A DNA stretch of 6,087 bases from the NCBI GenBank assembly GCA_045660065.1, contig JAZRDC010000018.1, positions 1-6,087 of the forward strand. Reading direction: 5' to 3'. A model generated the notes under the pieces. It was not told where the DNA came from. It worked only from the letters and a program-made list of their open reading frames with translations, and searched no databases. Of the stretch, positions 3,807-6,087 are shown in pieces; position 1 is the stretch's first letter; every line of letters starts with the position of its first letter. The position numbers were made by a program, and so were the translations under genes. The stretch comes from RGIG2094 sp045660065 (lineage in GTDB: Bacteria; Bacillota; Clostridia; RGIG6154).

Positions 3807-3813
3807 AGGAGAG
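3807..3813 (+). promoter_or_regulatory. Ribosome binding site of nrdD
   Basis: AGGAGAG ends nine bases before the ATG at 3823, fixing the start. Confidence 0.88.
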
Positions 3814-3822
3814 TGTTTAATT

Positions 3823-6033
3823 ATGATTACTAACATCAGAAAACGCGATGGCAGAATAGAAAACTTTGACAAACAGAAAATTGTTAACGCTATCATCAAA
3901 GCTATGAACCATAACTTTGTTAACGATATTAAATGCGCTGAAAGCATCGCAGACAAAATTGAGGCTTTAAATGTAGACGTTATTGAAATCGAAGAAGTTC
4001 AGAACTTAGTTGAAGGCGAACTTATGAAATCACAGTATAAGAATGTAGCAAAAGACTACATCCTTTACCGTGAAAAGAGAAACATTGCCCGTGGTAGAAA
4101 AACATACGAAATGTATATGGGTATTGTTAACACAATCGCAAATGACATCACAAAAGAAAATGCTAACATGAATGCAGAAACTCCTGCAGGTATGATGATG
4201 AAGTTTGCCAGTGAAACATCTAAAAACTTTGTTATGGATATGCTTGTTTCTCAGCAGACAAGAGATTACATCAAGAGCAACTACATCCATATTCACGATG
4301 CTGACTACTATCCTACAAAATCACTCACTTGCCTCCAGCATCCATTGGATATGATTTTAGAAAACGGATTCCGTGCAGGCCACGGTTCATCAAGACCTGC
4401 AAAGAGAATTGAAACTGCAGCAATTATTGCTTGTATTTCAATGGAATCAGTTCAGAATGAAATGCACGGCGGTCAGGCTATCCCTGCTTTCGATTTCTAT
4501 CTCGCTCCATATGTAAAATATACATATGTTGAAGAAATTGAAAAACTTGAAAAAATTCAGGGCATTGATTTATCTCACCTTAAAGACCTTACTTTTGATG
4601 ACTATGTTGAAAAAGATTTAGATGGCTTGACAGGTGATGACAGATATGTTCAGCACGCTGTAAATCAGACTGTAAACAGAGTTCATCAGGCTATGGAGTC
4701 ATTTATCCATAACATGAACACAATTCACTCACGCGGTGGTAATCAGGTTGTATTCTCATCAATCAACTACGGTACAGATACATCAGCAGAAGGCAGATGT
4801 ATTATGCGTGAAATCTTGAATTCAACATACAGAGGCGTAGGTAACGGCGAAACACCTATCTTCCCTATTCAGATCTGGAAGAAAAAACGCGGTGTAAACT
4901 ACCTGCCTGAAGACAGAAACTATGACCTTTATCAACTTGCTTGTAAGGTTACTGCAAAAAGATTTTTCCCTAACTTCTTAAATCTTGATGCTCCTTACAA
5001 TCAGGATCCGTTGTGGAAATCAGACGATCCTAAGAGATATATGCACGAAGTTGCAACAATGGGTTGCAGAACAAGAGTTTACGGTAACCGTTTCGGTGAA
5101 AGTTGTTCAATCGGCAGAGGTAACCTTTCATTCTCAACAGTTAATATTGTTCGTCTTGCTTTGGAAGTTATGCAGATTGCAGATTACGAAGAAAGAATTT
5201 CTACATTCTACAAAAAACTTGACAAATGTTTAGATGTTGTAGCAGACCAGCTTTATGACAGATATTGCTTCCAGAGAACTGCTCTTAAAAAACAGTTCCC
5301 ATTCTTGATGAGCGGTATGTGGTTCGGCAGTGAAGGTGCAGGTCCTAACGACAAATTGGAAGATATCTTAAAATCAGGTACACTTTCAATCGGCTTTATC
5401 GGTCTTGCAGAAACACTTATTGCCCTCACAGGCAAACACCACGGTGAAAGTGAAGAATCACAGAAACTCGGTATTGAAATCATCACTCATATGAAAAAAC
5501 GCGTTGACCAGATTGCAAACGAAAAGAACTTAAACTACACACTTCTTGCAACTCCTGCAGAAGGATTAAGCGGTAAGTTCACAAAACGCGACAGAGAAGC
5601 ATTTGGTGAAATTGAAAATATCACAGATAAAGAGTATTACACAAACTCATCACACGTTCCTGTTTGGTACAAATGTAGCGTTGAACACAAAGCAAAAGTT
5701 GAAGCACCATATCATGAACTTGAAAACGCAGGTCATATTTTCTATGTTGAACTTGACGGTGATGCTACACACAATCCTGACTGCATTATGCAGACAGTTG
5801 ATCTTATGGATAAGTACGATATCGGTTACGGTTCAGTTAACCACACAAGAAATCGTTGCTTAGACTGCGGATTTGAAAACTCAGATGCTGACTTTGAAAA
5901 ATGTCCGGTTTGCGGAAGCGAAAACGTTGACGTTATTCAGAGAATCACAGGTTACTTGGTTGGTAGCGTTAAGAGTTGGAACAGCGCTAAACAGGCAGAA
6001 CTCAGAGACAGAGTAAAACACGATGCAAAATAA
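3823..6033 (+). CDS. nrdD: Anaerobic (class III) ribonucleoside-triphosphate reductase
   Basis: This 736-residue, full-length glycyl-radical enzyme reduces ribonucleoside triphosphates to dNTPs in the cytoplasm without oxygen. Residues about 1-90 are an ATP-cone (ITNIRKRDGRIENFDKQKI...), the allosteric domain that senses ATP/dATP. The barrel domain follows, with Cys170 (SLTCLQHP) and Cys415 (MGCRTRV) at positions where the family has active-site cysteines. Near the C-terminus CLDCG and CPVCG (Cys679, 682, 694, 697) form the zinc site, and RITGYL carries Gly710, the likely radical glycine. The radical must be made by the NrdG activase, whose frame appears to begin within the last codons of this gene. 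All key residues are present, so the protein is probably active. The tandem NrdR-like boxes at its promoter suggest repression when dATP is ample. Confidence 0.97.
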   Translation: MITNIRKRDGRIENFDKQKIVNAIIKAMNHNFVNDIKCAESIADKIEALNVDVIEIEEVQNLVEGELMKSQYKNVAKDYILYREKRNIARGRKTYEMYMGIVNTIANDITKENANMNAETPAGMMMKFASETSKNFVMDMLVSQQTRDYIKSNYIHIHDADYYPTKSLTCLQHPLDMILENGFRAGHGSSRPAKRIETAAIIACISMESVQNEMHGGQAIPAFDFYLAPYVKYTYVEEIEKLEKIQGIDLSHLKDLTFDDYVEKDLDGLTGDDRYVQHAVNQTVNRVHQAMESFIHNMNTIHSRGGNQVVFSSINYGTDTSAEGRCIMREILNSTYRGVGNGETPIFPIQIWKKKRGVNYLPEDRNYDLYQLACKVTAKRFFPNFLNLDAPYNQDPLWKSDDPKRYMHEVATMGCRTRVYGNRFGESCSIGRGNLSFSTVNIVRLALEVMQIADYEERISTFYKKLDKCLDVVADQLYDRYCFQRTALKKQFPFLMSGMWFGSEGAGPNDKLEDILKSGTLSIGFIGLAETLIALTGKHHGESEESQKLGIEIITHMKKRVDQIANEKNLNYTLLATPAEGLSGKFTKRDREAFGEIENITDKEYYTNSSHVPVWYKCSVEHKAKVEAPYHELENAGHIFYVELDGDATHNPDCIMQTVDLMDKYDIGYGSVNHTRNRCLDCGFENSDADFEKCPVCGSENVDVIQRITGYLVGSVKSWNSAKQAELRDRVKHDAK

Positions 6034-6087
6034 ATTAAGAATTATGGACTTTATGTATAGTTCTTCAGTTGACGGAACAGGTTTTCG
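6023..6087 (+). CDS. nrdG: Anaerobic RNR activating protein, 5' end only
   Basis: The frame starts at ATG 6023, overlaps the end of nrdD by 11 bp and is cut by the window edge after 21 codons. The visible part ends in SSSVDGTGF, which fits the (V/I)DGxG(F/I)R motif that precedes the CxxxCxxC iron-sulfur motif of NrdG radical SAM activases; that cysteine motif lies outside the window. Overlap suggests translational coupling. No strong ribosome binding site is visible; ATG 6044 is an alternative start. The call rests mainly on gene order and this short motif. Confidence 0.75.
   Translation, partial: MQNKLRIMDFMYSSSVDGTGF

Noticed and set aside
3603..3822. Riboswitch (for example cobalamin) before nrdD
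   Set aside because: The leader of about 85 nt is too short, and I see no conserved riboswitch motifs or terminator.
3823..6033. Open frames in other frames and on the minus strand within nrdD
   Set aside because: They are shadows of a complete, well-conserved gene and have no start signals.

Overview
The window looks like the chromosome of a low-GC, strictly anaerobic Firmicute, most likely a Clostridia-type gut bacterium. The signs are AT-rich intergenic DNA, strong AGGAGG-type ribosome binding sites, TTG starts, tRNA genes with encoded CCA, near-consensus sigma-A promoters, an LCP-family wall enzyme and an oxygen-sensitive class III ribonucleotide reductase. No species is claimed.

Layout. 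Positions 1-403 hold, on the minus strand, tRNA-Ala(TGC) and a 203-bp repeat unit behind it. This unit carries a terminator, a reversed copy of the tRNA T-arm, a large imperfect palindrome, two further hairpins and a second copy of the last 17 nt of the tRNA, followed by a partial second unit. Positions 404-558 carry divergent promoters. radC occupies 559-1299. A consensus promoter at 1324-1352 drives tRNA-Met(CAT) and tRNA-Val(TAC), which abut with no spacer. Positions 1532-1816 repeat the Ala arrangement behind tRNA-Val: a 202-bp unit ending in a copy of the last 18 nt of tRNA-Val, then a partial second unit. Positions 1837-2802 carry a promoter, a terminator-like leader hairpin and an LCP-family gene, followed 12 bp later by a short-chain dehydrogenase whose stop codon lies inside its own terminator hairpin (3566-3602). 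Positions 3702-3822 form the control region of the last operon, with two candidate NrdR boxes 32 bp apart. nrdD fills 3823-6033, and the start of an overlapping reading frame, probably nrdG, runs off the right edge.

How the parts relate. radC and the tRNA genes are information-processing genes. The LCP protein and the dehydrogenase form a probable two-gene envelope-linked operon. nrdD and nrdG supply dNTPs without oxygen.

The most interesting content is the pair of tRNA-tail elements. Two unrelated tRNA loci in opposite orientation carry the same roughly 200-bp module. Over 66 aligned bases without gaps they match at 58. The hairpins are preserved although their stem sequences differ. The tRNA-derived parts (3' end copy and reversed T-arm) match the local tRNA in each case. 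I do not recognise this as a described family. It could be a minimal tRNA-targeting mobile element or a structured RNA tied to tRNA 3' ends.
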